Source: JANYCD01 sp043738385 (GTDB taxonomy: Bacteria > Pseudomonadota > Gammaproteobacteria > Burkholderiales > Rhodocyclaceae). Taken from it: a DNA stretch of 11,777 bases. The stretch spans positions 1 through 11,777 of the forward strand of contig JAYUGL010000225.1 in NCBI GenBank assembly GCA_043738385.1, read 5' to 3'. Of the stretch, positions 1-6,864 are shown in pieces. The notes beneath the pieces were generated by a model. It did not search any database, was not told the origin of the DNA, and saw only the letters and a program-made list of their open reading frames with translations. Every line of letters starts with the position of its first letter. Position 1 is the stretch's first letter. A program made the position numbers and the translations under genes.

Positions 1-378
1 CGTGGCCCAGGCTTCTTCGTTGATCTCGGCTTTGAGCGTGGTCTTGAGCGCACTGTAAGGGTCGTTGGCGCCGAGGAAGTAGGCGTGGCGGACGAAGAAG
101 CTTTCTTCGTTGTAGTCGGTGTCGATGAACCAGCAGGCGATGCCGTCGGCGCCGTCGCTGACGACTTCGCCGGTCTGGGGTTTGAAGACGTCCACGCCAT
201 TCACTTTCACGCGCAGCTTGCCGTCGGGTTCGGGCAGCAGGGTGATGTCGGGCTCGCCGAAGATGACGAAGAGGTTGCCTTTGCCGGTGTTCTTCAAGTC
301 CTCAGCCATGTGCAGGTCGGCGTTCATGCGCGCCTTGAGCACAGGGATGCGGCCCAACTTGCTGAACTCGGTGGCATG
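1..378 (-). pseudogene. mod: C-terminal continuation of the type III methyltransferase mod, out of frame, runs off the window
   Basis: Read on the minus strand in the frame shifted from the main mod reading frame, this stretch is open from about base 378 to base 1. It encodes the next 125 or so residues of the same protein. Recognisable pieces in order are EFSKLGRIPVLKARMNADLH, then LKNTGKGNLFVIFGEPDI, then VNGVDVFKPQTGE, CWFIDTDYNEESFFVRHAYF and LKAEINEEAW. From memory, these are conserved in C-termini of this class of R-M methyltransferases. The frame closes at a TGA just upstream of base 378, and its first in-frame ATG is at 327-325, with no ribosome binding site that I trust. It is therefore the tail of the upstream coding region, not an independent gene. 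The true stop lies left of the window. Confidence 0.8.
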
Positions 379-2690
379 GCTTCATAGTTGAAGGCGCAGG
401 CGATCAGTACATCGAAGCCGGCATCGCCACACTCGCGCGCAGCTTCGACCAGGTCGCTGCGCTGTACGGTGCCGAACTCCGGGCCGATGAAAATGCCGGC
501 GCGCTTTTCAATATCGCCTTCCAGATAGCGGCCTTCGGCGCAGACCGCGCCCTCTCCCGGCCATGGGGTGAGCGCGGTGAAGGTGATGCGGTCTTCCTTG
601 TGCGCCTGCTGCACGCCGGCGGTCTTGAGGTTTTCCAGAATCATCTGCGGGAAGGACTGCTTGGCGCCGTATTCGGCACCCTCTTCTTTCAGCGTGTCGA
701 TCAGTTCATCGTCTTCATCCACACCGAGCATGCGGTGAGGGCTCAAGCTCTCTACGGTGAAGGGGCCGGCGACACGGACGCACTTCTTGTTTTCGTAGGG
801 CTTGTCATAAAGATATTCAAACTCGGCTTTGGAGGCGATTGAGGCATCGATTTCCTTCTGCCGGGCTATGCGGGCCTGCCACCAGTCGGCGTGCAGTTTC
901 TTCGCGGTGTCCGGCCATTTGGCATCGGCCTCGCGCGGGATTTCCCACTCCTGCCATGACTTCTTGAGTGCGGAGTTTAGCGATTCGCGCAAGGGCTCAA
1001 GCTTCTTCTGCCACTGGCCCCAGATGACATCGATCTCCGCGTTGTTGGCGATGGACTTGAGCGTGATGTGCGGCACGCGCTCATAGACGAAGCCATGGCG
1101 GATGTTCCCCTGGACGGGCTGCGAACTCGGCGCGGTGCGGGTGACTTCGGCTTCCTTGATCTGGCCTTCGCGGGAATCGGCCAGTAGGTAAAACGGATAA
1201 CGCGCGCCCATGATGCGAGCGCGAGCTAGTGCCAGGGCCACGCGCGATGTATCAATCGTTATCCAGCGGCGGCCCCATTGCTCGGCGACGGTGGCGGTGG
1301 TGCCAGAACCACAGGTCGGGTCGAGCACTAGGTCACCAGGGTCGGTGGTCATCAGGAGACAGCGTTTGACAACATGCGTATTGGTCTGCACCACATAATT
1401 CTTGTCGTCAGCCCCGACGGTATCTTGCCATGGACTTGTCATTGCCGAAACTGGATAGTCTTCTCTGAAAAGACGGTAGTTCAGGAATTTTCCCTTCGGT
1501 TGAAGTCGATTCAGACAGTCGAGTACCTGCATTCCCTGTGGAGAAGTTCCGTAGCCGTTTTTGGGGTAGTCATAGGTCTTACCCCGAAAGCCATAGCTAA
1601 ATTTTCCACTGGCCATTTCACCTGAAGGCTCCAATGATTTGAGCCGGAATATTTGCGCACTATCAGGCAAACCAAGGTGCGTAAGGGCCTGTTCCTCGTT
1701 CATGCGATGCTCTTGACCGTCTTTGTCAAGAAACCACACCCAATCTTGATCTCCACGCACATCCTTTTCTGTGAAGAGCCTTCGATACTTGGTAGATTTC
1801 TTGTTCTTCCCGTACCACAATAAAAAGTCGTCCATCTGCTCGATGAACGTGGTTCCGAAAGGCATAGTTTTCTTTCGGAATGGAATAACCGCGATGAAGT
1901 TCTCCTCGCCAAAAACCTCGTCCATCAAGGATCGAAGTCGATGCATGTTTTCATCACTGATTTGGACAAAAAATGAACCTGAATCAGATAGCAAATCGCG
2001 CATAACCGTAAATCGGTCACGGAGATAGGTGAGGTAGCTGTGGATACCGTCTCGCCAGGTGTCGCGGAAGGCTTTTACCTGCTCCGGCTCTCTACTTATT
2101 TTTTCACCTGAGTCCGTGGTAGACCCGGCCTTATCAGTGGTGCTCCACTGAAAGTTGCTGTTGAATTTGATGCCATAGGGCGGGTCGAAATAAATGCACT
2201 GCACCTTGCCGCGAAGGCCCTCGCGCTCGGCGAGGCTGGCCATCACCTGCAATGAGTCGCCGAGGATCATGCGGTTCGACCAGTTCTGGTCGTGCTGGTA
2301 GAACTCGGTCTTGTCCGCGCCTTTGGGGATGCCGTTGAAGTCGGCGAACAGGTCGGCCGTGGCGTATTTGCCAAATGCGCCGGCTGCATGCTCACTCTCT
2401 TTGGTTTCGCGCAGCAGGTCGTCGATCAGCGCCTTGGGGTGGACTTTTTCCTGGATGTAGAGCGGCGGGGCGTGGACGACGAGGTCGCTCCAGTCCTGCT
2501 CGTCCTTGCCGCGCCAGACGAACTGCGGGTCGAGATCGGTATTGCGCGGGTAACGAATCTGCTTGGGGTTCTGCTGTTCCTTGTCCAGCACGGACTGGTA
2601 TTCGGCCGTGGGAATGTTCTTGCGCTTGGCCTCGTCGTGGTTGAGGGACGCAACTGTCTTCGCGGTTTTGAGGGTGGGGGTCTTGGCCAT
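324..2690 (-). CDS. mod: Type III-like restriction-modification system DNA N6-adenine methyltransferase (Mod), frameshifted near its 3' end
   Basis: This gene encodes the modification subunit that methylates adenine in the recognition site and supplies DNA specificity to the Res subunit encoded upstream. The catalytic motif DPPY is at residues 169-172. The AdoMet-binding motif LDPTCGSGTTA is at 456-466. Catalytic motif before AdoMet motif is the beta-class order of the N6_N4_Mtase family. The roughly 280 residues between them should hold the target-recognition domain and are encoded by AT-richer DNA. The open frame gives 788 aa, but only the first 771 are authentic. After FNYEA the frame shifts, and the last 17 residues (MPPSSASW and on) are out of frame. 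One extra C would give FNYEAHATEFSKLG and restore a protein of at least 895 aa. The ATG at 2690 is preceded by AGGA at about 8 nt. Transcription probably continues from res and orf6N, 275 nt away. The active-site domains are intact; activity of the truncated product is unknown. Confidence 0.9.
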   Translation of the reverse strand: MAKTPTLKTAKTVASLNHDEAKRKNIPTAEYQSVLDKEQQNPKQIRYPRNTDLDPQFVWRGKDEQDWSDLVVHAPPLYIQEKVHPKALIDDLLRETKESEHAAGAFGKYATADLFADFNGIPKGADKTEFYQHDQNWSNRMILGDSLQVMASLAEREGLRGKVQCIYFDPPYGIKFNSNFQWSTTDKAGSTTDSGEKISREPEQVKAFRDTWRDGIHSYLTYLRDRFTVMRDLLSDSGSFFVQISDENMHRLRSLMDEVFGEENFIAVIPFRKKTMPFGTTFIEQMDDFLLWYGKNKKSTKYRRLFTEKDVRGDQDWVWFLDKDGQEHRMNEEQALTHLGLPDSAQIFRLKSLEPSGEMASGKFSYGFRGKTYDYPKNGYGTSPQGMQVLDCLNRLQPKGKFLNYRLFREDYPVSAMTSPWQDTVGADDKNYVVQTNTHVVKRCLLMTTDPGDLVLDPTCGSGTTATVAEQWGRRWITIDTSRVALALARARIMGARYPFYLLADSREGQIKEAEVTRTAPSSQPVQGNIRHGFVYERVPHITLKSIANNAEIDVIWGQWQKKLEPLRESLNSALKKSWQEWEIPREADAKWPDTAKKLHADWWQARIARQKEIDASIASKAEFEYLYDKPYENKKCVRVAGPFTVESLSPHRMLGVDEDDELIDTLKEEGAEYGAKQSFPQMILENLKTAGVQQAHKEDRITFTALTPWPGEGAVCAEGRYLEGDIEKRAGIFIGPEFGTVQRSDLVEAARECGDAGFDVLIACAFNYEAMPPSSASWAASLCSRRA
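1441..2040 (-). other. AT-richer segment of mod covering the presumed target-recognition domain
   Basis: Hand counts of individual 60-base lines here give about 38-50% G+C (for example 38% in 1921-1980, 43% in 1441-1500 and 43% in 1741-1800). Lines in the same gene outside it give 65% (2221-2280) and 68% (541-600). The segment corresponds to roughly residues 217-417, between the DPPY catalytic motif and the LDPTCGSG AdoMet motif. In beta-class Mod proteins the target-recognition domain occupies this interval. The change in composition inside one reading frame suggests that this domain was acquired by recombination; that is inference. Confidence 0.6.
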
Positions 2691-2707
2691 CTGTTTATCC
2701 TGTTATC

Positions 2708-2827
2708 TCAGCCCAATTGTCGTATCAGCGATACGACAATCTTTTCGTCGGGGCGCACCTCGGTAAACTGCACCAGTTTCATCCTTTGGCTGACGGGTTT
2801 GGCGGCTTCGTGACGGGTTGCGACCAT
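2708..2827 (-). pseudogene. Remnant of a YhcG/DUF1016-like PDDEXK nuclease gene
   Basis: Between the ORF6N gene and mod a short minus-strand frame encodes 39 residues. The last 24 begin MKLVQFTEVRPDEKIVVSLI and end in RQLG followed by TGA. This resembles the conserved block around (M)xFAExFPDxxIVxTLSxQLSW in the DUF1016/YhcG family. Resemblance ends exactly where the family Trp codon (TGG) would stand, which here is TGA. After it I see no further family residues. Upstream, the same frame is open back to a TGA near 2920, but I cannot align it to the family. A full gene would be about 340 aa, so this is a relic of at most a tenth of it. Such genes often accompany R-M and ORF6N/KilA-N genes, which fits the location. 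A chance match is possible because the block is short. Confidence 0.45.
2716..2740. repeat. Perfect palindrome, 11-bp arms and 3-bp centre, in the mod leader
   Basis: ATTGTCGTATC at 2716-2726 and GATACGACAAT at 2730-2740 are exact reverse complements separated by AGC. The element ends 26 bp upstream of the mod ATG and lies inside the DUF1016-like remnant, where it encodes the residues IVVSLIRQL. On the minus strand no T-run follows it, so it is a poor intrinsic terminator for the orf6N transcript. An operator site or an mRNA hairpin controlling mod is possible. It could also simply be inherited from the relic coding sequence. Confidence 0.75.
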
Positions 2828-2964
2828 GGCGCTGTGTTGTGTCGCACCGCAGTCGGCGTGAGCCGTTTGAGCCCTTTGCGAGCCCTTTGTTCGTCGTTCG
2901 CTGTCTCATTGCTTGATGTCTTCATGGTATCTGTAAGGTACGTTTTCAGCAGATGGAATGCAGA

Positions 2965-3519
2965 TCAGAGGAAGCCGATGGGGCGCTTGGGTTTGGCCTT
3001 GCGTTCCTGATCGTCCGTAATCAGTTGCTTGATGGCATCAAAGATCGCAGAGAACTGCTCGTCGTATTTCATTTCCATCGCCTCGATCTTGCGGGCGAGG
3101 TCGCGATTCGAGTCCATCAGGCGCCGCAACTGCACGAAGGTGCGCATGATGGCGATATTCACCTCCACCGCGCGAGGCGAGCGCAGGACGCTTGAGAGCA
3201 TGGCGACACCCTGCTCCGTGAAGGCGTAGGGCACAGCACTAAGCTTGCGCCGCGATGCGGTCACAAATTGTGATCGCTTGGGGCTTGCCTTGGAGGATGA
3301 GGTCACAGATTGTGACCTCATCCGTTCCCACTCCTCGGCAGTGAGCTGAAACATGAAATCCTCCGGGAACCGGTCCAGGTTTCTTTTCACTGCCTGGTTT
3401 AGAACTTTTGTACCTACACCATAGAGTTCTGCCAGGTCCGCATCCAGCAGGACTTTTTCGCCACGGATGGCCAGTACGAGCGGGGCAAGGTTTTCGGGTT
3501 TGGGAGTGATTTTGGTCAT
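2965..3519 (-). CDS. ORF6N domain-containing protein, DNA-binding accessory protein of the R-M island
   Basis: The 184-aa protein starts with an ORF6N domain (about residues 10-115). Diagnostic pieces are VLAIRGEKVLLDADLAELYG, then VKRNLDRFPEDFMFQLTxEE, and YAFTEQGVAMLSSVLRS at 98-114. A predicted helical or coiled-coil tail follows (about 125-170), and a basic C-terminus ends in KAKPKRPIGFL. ORF6N is a phage-type domain presumed to bind DNA. Stand-alone bacterial members are common beside restriction systems, but their role is not established. The ATG at 3519 is 6 nt after the res stop, with AAAGGA about 10 nt upstream lying inside the end of res, so it is probably translated from the res mRNA. 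An unusual feature is a duplicated RSQ(S/F)VT(S/A)S peptide at 68-75 and 82-89, encoded by two related DNA palindromes. It may regulate the R-M genes; that is inference. Confidence 0.88.
   Translation of the reverse strand: MTKITPKPENLAPLVLAIRGEKVLLDADLAELYGVGTKVLNQAVKRNLDRFPEDFMFQLTAEEWERMRSQSVTSSSKASPKRSQFVTASRRKLSAVPYAFTEQGVAMLSSVLRSPRAVEVNIAIMRTFVQLRRLMDSNRDLARKIEAMEMKYDEQFSAIFDAIKQLITDDQERKAKPKRPIGFL
3257..3277. repeat. Imperfect palindrome inside the ORF6N gene, copy 2
   Basis: GCGGTCACAA (3257-3266) and TTGTGATCGC (3268-3277) pair as an inverted repeat with one mismatch around a single central A. Its 17-bp core, GGTCACAAATTGTGATC, matches the core of the palindrome at 3295-3323 at 15 of 17 positions. 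It encodes the RSQFVTAS peptide. Confidence 0.7.
3295..3323. repeat. Perfect palindrome inside the ORF6N gene, copy 1
   Basis: GGATGAGGTCACA (3295-3307) and TGTGACCTCATCC (3311-3323) are exact reverse complements, 13-bp arms around GAT. The centre lies 42 bp from the centre of the related palindrome at 3257-3277. That is exactly 14 codons and close to four helical turns. It encodes the RSQSVTSS peptide and its flank. Confidence 0.8.
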
Positions 3520-3525
3520 TGAGGA

Positions 3526-6500
3526 TCAGTCCTTTGCGGCAACAGCGTGGTTGATCATCTTGTCGAACTCCGCTCCGACCTTTTTAGCGAAGTCGACCTC
3601 GATCTGGTAGACCTCGGTGAACTCCGCGAAGGCCCAGCGGCCGTAGGTGCCAAGATGGTTGACGCCGGGCACCCAGTAGGTGTCCATGGTGGATTTCTTT
3701 TCTACTGCGTCCTCGCGCCGGTAGCCCTTGATCTCGACGATGAGATTGAGCAAGTCTTCGTCGCCATGCCCATCATCCACGCGCACGATGAAATCAGGCA
3801 GGTACTTGCGCATTTCAGAGCCGTAGCGATACGGTACCTCGAGGCCGAGGTTGTGGTTTTTCACATAGGCGCGGATTTTGGGGTGAGATTCGGCGACACG
3901 GCAAAATTCGCCCTCCCAGTCGCTGTCGAGAATCACCCAGTTGACGTGGCAGGACTTGGAACTGCTCTCCCAGCGGTCGGCCCGCGAGGTGTTGAAGCGG
4001 ACGTGTTTGGTCGAGCCAGTGGGGTTGTAGGCATCGAGCAGCGCCTTGATCGGGCGCTCGCCGAGGAACTGCCGGGTAATCGCGGCGGTGATCTTGTTGC
4101 AGGCCATGTCGGCCAGTTCCTGATACATCAGCAAGGCGGGATAGGTGTCGCCCTTACAGACCAGGCAGGTGTCGAGCCATTGCTTGGTGATGCGCTTGAG
4201 CTGGCCGAAAAGGTGGAGCTTGGGCGGCTCACCGGGGTCGCGCCATTTTGTGTACAGCAACCGCTGGGTGAGATTGAAAAGTACCGTGGATGGACGGACA
4301 TCTTTCAAGTGCTTAACGCTGAAGTCTTCTGACTTCCCGATAAGCCCGGAATTTGTTGTGATGGTTGGTCCGACGCGATCAGGGCTGAGTTCAAGAATAG
4401 ACTCGGCGTTGAAGTCGGCTTCCAGGCGTTCTTCCGGTAACTCGACGCGATAGCCTTCGACACGGGGAAAGCGGATTTCGAGCGCGTCGCGCTCCGGGCG
4501 CACGGCTTTGACCTGTACCGTTTCGCGCGGCGGCTGCGGCGGGGCGACGACCGGCTTGGCGGTGAAGTCGAAGGGGATGCCGAACACGTCAGCGTACTCG
4601 ACGTTAAAAAGCCCATCCTCGTTTAGTTCGTACGACTGGCGCCGCAGCGCGCGCCCGATGACCTGTTCGCACAAAAGCTGGGTACCGAAAGCACGGATGC
4701 CGAGGACATGGGTGACGGTATTGGCATCCCAGCCTTCGGTGAGCATCGATACCGAAACGACGCATCGAATGGCGCCGCCCAAAGTGCCGGGCTTGCCGAC
4801 AGTGTTCATGACCTCGCGCAGCAGCTCCTGATCGGTGATGTTGTCGCCGGCACGGGCATCGCCACTGCGCTCGACGATCTCGCGGCGAAAGCGCTCGATT
4901 TCGTCAGCAGCCATCCCGCGAAAATTGTCATCGAGCGCATCGCCGGCTTCGAGCTGCTCGCTGTCGATGAGCAGCGTGTTTGGGCGCGGCAGGGGATTGC
5001 CGGTGGTCTCGTCAAAATTTTGGAATAAGTGGAGGCGTCCGTTGTTCAGTGTTGAAGTGCCATCATCATTCTTACGCTGGAAGCCGGAGACGAAGTCATA
5101 GACCAGCTTGGAAATGGCGGTGTTCTGGCAGACAATAATGAAGCACGGCGGCACCTTGATGCCGTGTTCTTCCCAGAGATTGAAGGTTTTCTCATAGTGG
5201 CCATAAAGGGCTTGCAGCGCGGTTTGTAGAAGAAGGGGGAGTTTGAGTGGATCAAGATTGCCTGCTACGTTACGGCCAGCTCTAGGGAGCCTGGGGGTCG
5301 CCTTTTTCAGGTTCTCCCAGAGGTCGCGATACGTTGGCATTTCCTCTCCGGGTGTATTTTGCGCCACCGGACCGCGCGGGAGTTTGACGATGCCACATTC
5401 AATGGCGTCCATCAGCGAGAAGTCGCTCATCGTCCAAGGGAATAGCGTGCCCTCGGCGTAGCCTGAGCCGCTCAAAAAGAACGGGGTGGCAGACAGATCC
5501 ATGACGCGGGTCACGCCCAGTTTGCGGTTCACGGCTTCAAGGCCGGAAATCCACAGACGGGCGGCCTCGCGGTTTTTCTCGGCTTCCTTCTTGTCGTCTC
5601 CTTTCAGATCCTCATCGTCGGCGTCTTTCGGCTTTTCGCGGTAGCAGTGGTGGGCTTCGTCGTTGATGACGAGGATGTTCTTCATGCCCATCAAGTCGGG
5701 CATCACGCGCTGGAGCATCTGGCCTTCCGTTTCGAGCGTATTGAGTGCTTCGCCAGTGCGTCCCTGGAGCAGTTGCCGACCGCCCTTGGCCAGTTCGATG
5801 CGTTCGCGCATCTTGAAGGCGTGGTAATTGGTGATGACGATTTTGGCCCGGCTCATGTCGTCGAGCATGTCGCTTGGCAACAGCTCGCGGTCTTTGTAGT
5901 AGCTGTCCGGATCGTTGGGTTGCAAGACGCGTAGGCGGTCCTTGATGGTGAGACCGGGGGCGCAGATCAGAAAGCCGCGCGTGAAATTTTTGCTGGTCGG
6001 GCGGCGCACTGCGTTGATGGTCTGCCAGGCGATGAGCATGGCCATCACTGTCGTCTTGCCGGCGCCAGTGGCGAGTTTCAGGGCCAGCCGCATCAACTCG
6101 GGATTGGCGTCATTGTTCGCGGCAGCGAGATGGTCGAGAACTCGCTTGCCGTGCTTGGATAGTGGTGCAACCTCAGTCAACCAGATTGCGGTTTCCACTG
6201 CTTCCACTTGACAGAAGAACGGGCGAACCCCGCTGAACTTGTGGTGACGCCAGTGTTGCAGCAGGCGGGCCGTTTCCGGTGTGACCTGCCACTGATTGGG
6301 ATTGGGCAGGGATCGCCAGGATTCCACATGACCGCGTACTTCATTGATGATCGAGGTCGGGTCGTACTGCTGCTCTTTGGTTGACAGCCCAAGGCCATCA
6401 TCGAAAACGAATCCTTTCTGCGTGGCGGCGCTCTTGCGCTTTTTCGGCTTGGGAATCGGCGTGATGAACTGCGCGCGGCGACGGGTTTCGAGAAGCTTCT

Positions 6501-6594
6501 GCGTGGGTTGTCCAGTCTCATCAAGCTCCCAATGCCGCAACGGGCATTCGTAGGGAGAATTGAGAATCGGATGGTCAAAGAAAGGGTTAGACAT
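3526..6594 (-). CDS. res: Type III-like restriction endonuclease subunit Res (SF2 helicase/translocase with PD-(D/E)XK nuclease)
   Basis: Res translocates along DNA using ATP and cleaves it, after assembling with Mod on unmethylated sites. The 1022-aa protein has superfamily 2 motifs in order: motif I LATGAGKTT (174-182), DEAH (312-315), motif III SAT (368-370), the motif V region MLTEGWDANTVTH (617-629) and motif VI QVIGRALRR (644-652). A C-terminal nuclease core has PD at 933-934 and EIK at 954-956, the expected D...E-x-K arrangement. Length and layout fit full-length Res proteins, and I see no break. The ATG at 6594 lacks a strong Shine-Dalgarno sequence. A weak promoter candidate lies about 36 bp upstream. 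The next gene (ORF6N) starts 6 nt after its stop, and mod follows further on. This is the reverse of the classical mod-then-res order. The protein lies outside the best-studied EcoP1/EcoP15 group, so the type III label rests on domain layout. Confidence 0.93.
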   Translation of the reverse strand: MSNPFFDHPILNSPYECPLRHWELDETGQPTQKLLETRRRAQFITPIPKPKKRKSAATQKGFVFDDGLGLSTKEQQYDPTSIINEVRGHVESWRSLPNPNQWQVTPETARLLQHWRHHKFSGVRPFFCQVEAVETAIWLTEVAPLSKHGKRVLDHLAAANNDANPELMRLALKLATGAGKTTVMAMLIAWQTINAVRRPTSKNFTRGFLICAPGLTIKDRLRVLQPNDPDSYYKDRELLPSDMLDDMSRAKIVITNYHAFKMRERIELAKGGRQLLQGRTGEALNTLETEGQMLQRVMPDLMGMKNILVINDEAHHCYREKPKDADDEDLKGDDKKEAEKNREAARLWISGLEAVNRKLGVTRVMDLSATPFFLSGSGYAEGTLFPWTMSDFSLMDAIECGIVKLPRGPVAQNTPGEEMPTYRDLWENLKKATPRLPRAGRNVAGNLDPLKLPLLLQTALQALYGHYEKTFNLWEEHGIKVPPCFIIVCQNTAISKLVYDFVSGFQRKNDDGTSTLNNGRLHLFQNFDETTGNPLPRPNTLLIDSEQLEAGDALDDNFRGMAADEIERFRREIVERSGDARAGDNITDQELLREVMNTVGKPGTLGGAIRCVVSVSMLTEGWDANTVTHVLGIRAFGTQLLCEQVIGRALRRQSYELNEDGLFNVEYADVFGIPFDFTAKPVVAPPQPPRETVQVKAVRPERDALEIRFPRVEGYRVELPEERLEADFNAESILELSPDRVGPTITTNSGLIGKSEDFSVKHLKDVRPSTVLFNLTQRLLYTKWRDPGEPPKLHLFGQLKRITKQWLDTCLVCKGDTYPALLMYQELADMACNKITAAITRQFLGERPIKALLDAYNPTGSTKHVRFNTSRADRWESSSKSCHVNWVILDSDWEGEFCRVAESHPKIRAYVKNHNLGLEVPYRYGSEMRKYLPDFIVRVDDGHGDEDLLNLIVEIKGYRREDAVEKKSTMDTYWVPGVNHLGTYGRWAFAEFTEVYQIEVDFAKKVGAEFDKMINHAVAAKD

Positions 6595-6611
6595 GGTTCA
6601 TATACGGCACT

Positions 6612-6630
6612 AATCCTGCGGATGTCCGGT
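6612..6630. repeat. Direct repeat, copy 1, upstream of res
   Basis: AATCCTGCGGATGTCCGGT here matches AATCCGGCATGGATGTCCGGT at 6761-6781, allowing one substitution and a 2-nt insertion. The right-hand 11 bases, GGATGTCCGGT, are identical (6620-6630 and 6771-6781). This copy lies between the candidate res promoter and the res start codon, where a bound regulator could act. Confidence 0.55.
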
Positions 6631-6659
6631 AATGTACTGGAACGTTCGGCATAGTCCAA
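6631..6659 (-). promoter_or_regulatory. Weak sigma-70-like promoter candidate for res
   Basis: On the minus strand TTGGAC (6659-6654) and TACATT (6636-6631) are separated by 17 bp. This matches the consensus at 3 of 6 and 4 of 6 positions. The -10 box ends 36 bp upstream of the res ATG. Correct spacing and location are the only support; the match is weak. Confidence 0.22.
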
Positions 6660-6760
6660 CTGAATTCTTGCGAACACGTTGATTAAGCTAACGAGGCCGC
6701 AATACGTTGCTGAAAGCGAATCGACAGGCCAAGGTAATGGCCGTTTTTAGTGATGTTTAC

Positions 6761-6781
6761 AATCCGGCATGGATGTCCGGT
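6761..6781. repeat. Direct repeat, copy 2, upstream of res
   Basis: AATCCGGCATGGATGTCCGGT is the partner of the repeat at 6612-6630, with starts 149 bp apart. This copy is itself partly dyad-symmetric: CCGG occurs near both ends, around CATGGATG. Confidence 0.5.
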
Positions 6782-6864
6782 GCCACTGGGCTCAGAGTGA
6801 TTTGACTTGCGTCATTTAGGCAATCACCAGGCCATCGGTCAGCGGCAGACTGGCGGTGTACGCC

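Larger units (their letters stand above)
6595..6864. other. Intergenic region upstream of res, no supportable gene
   Basis: These 270 bp separate the HTH gene end from the res start. I found no credible coding region on either strand. The region holds an imperfect direct repeat and a weak promoter candidate, both listed separately. I saw no clear GC-rich hairpin with a T-run to end the HTH operon transcript, so read-through into res cannot be excluded. Confidence 0.6.

Noticed and set aside
324..400. Phase-variable switch in mod
   Set aside because: No tandem simple-sequence repeat is present at or near the frameshift, only a 2-base C run.
2716..2740. Palindrome as an intrinsic terminator
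   Set aside because: No T-run follows on the minus strand, the direction of the flanking genes. The CTTTT on the plus strand would serve no identified plus-strand gene.
2703..2909. 68-codon Arg-rich minus-strand frame in the orf6N-mod gap
   Set aside because: Composition is that of a shadow frame. The neighbouring frame with the DUF1016-like peptide is the more protein-like one.
3547..4332. Long plus-strand open frame (261 codons) antisense to res
   Set aside because: It is a shadow of the high-GC res gene. Its translation has no recognisable domain and the opposite strand has full helicase-nuclease motifs.
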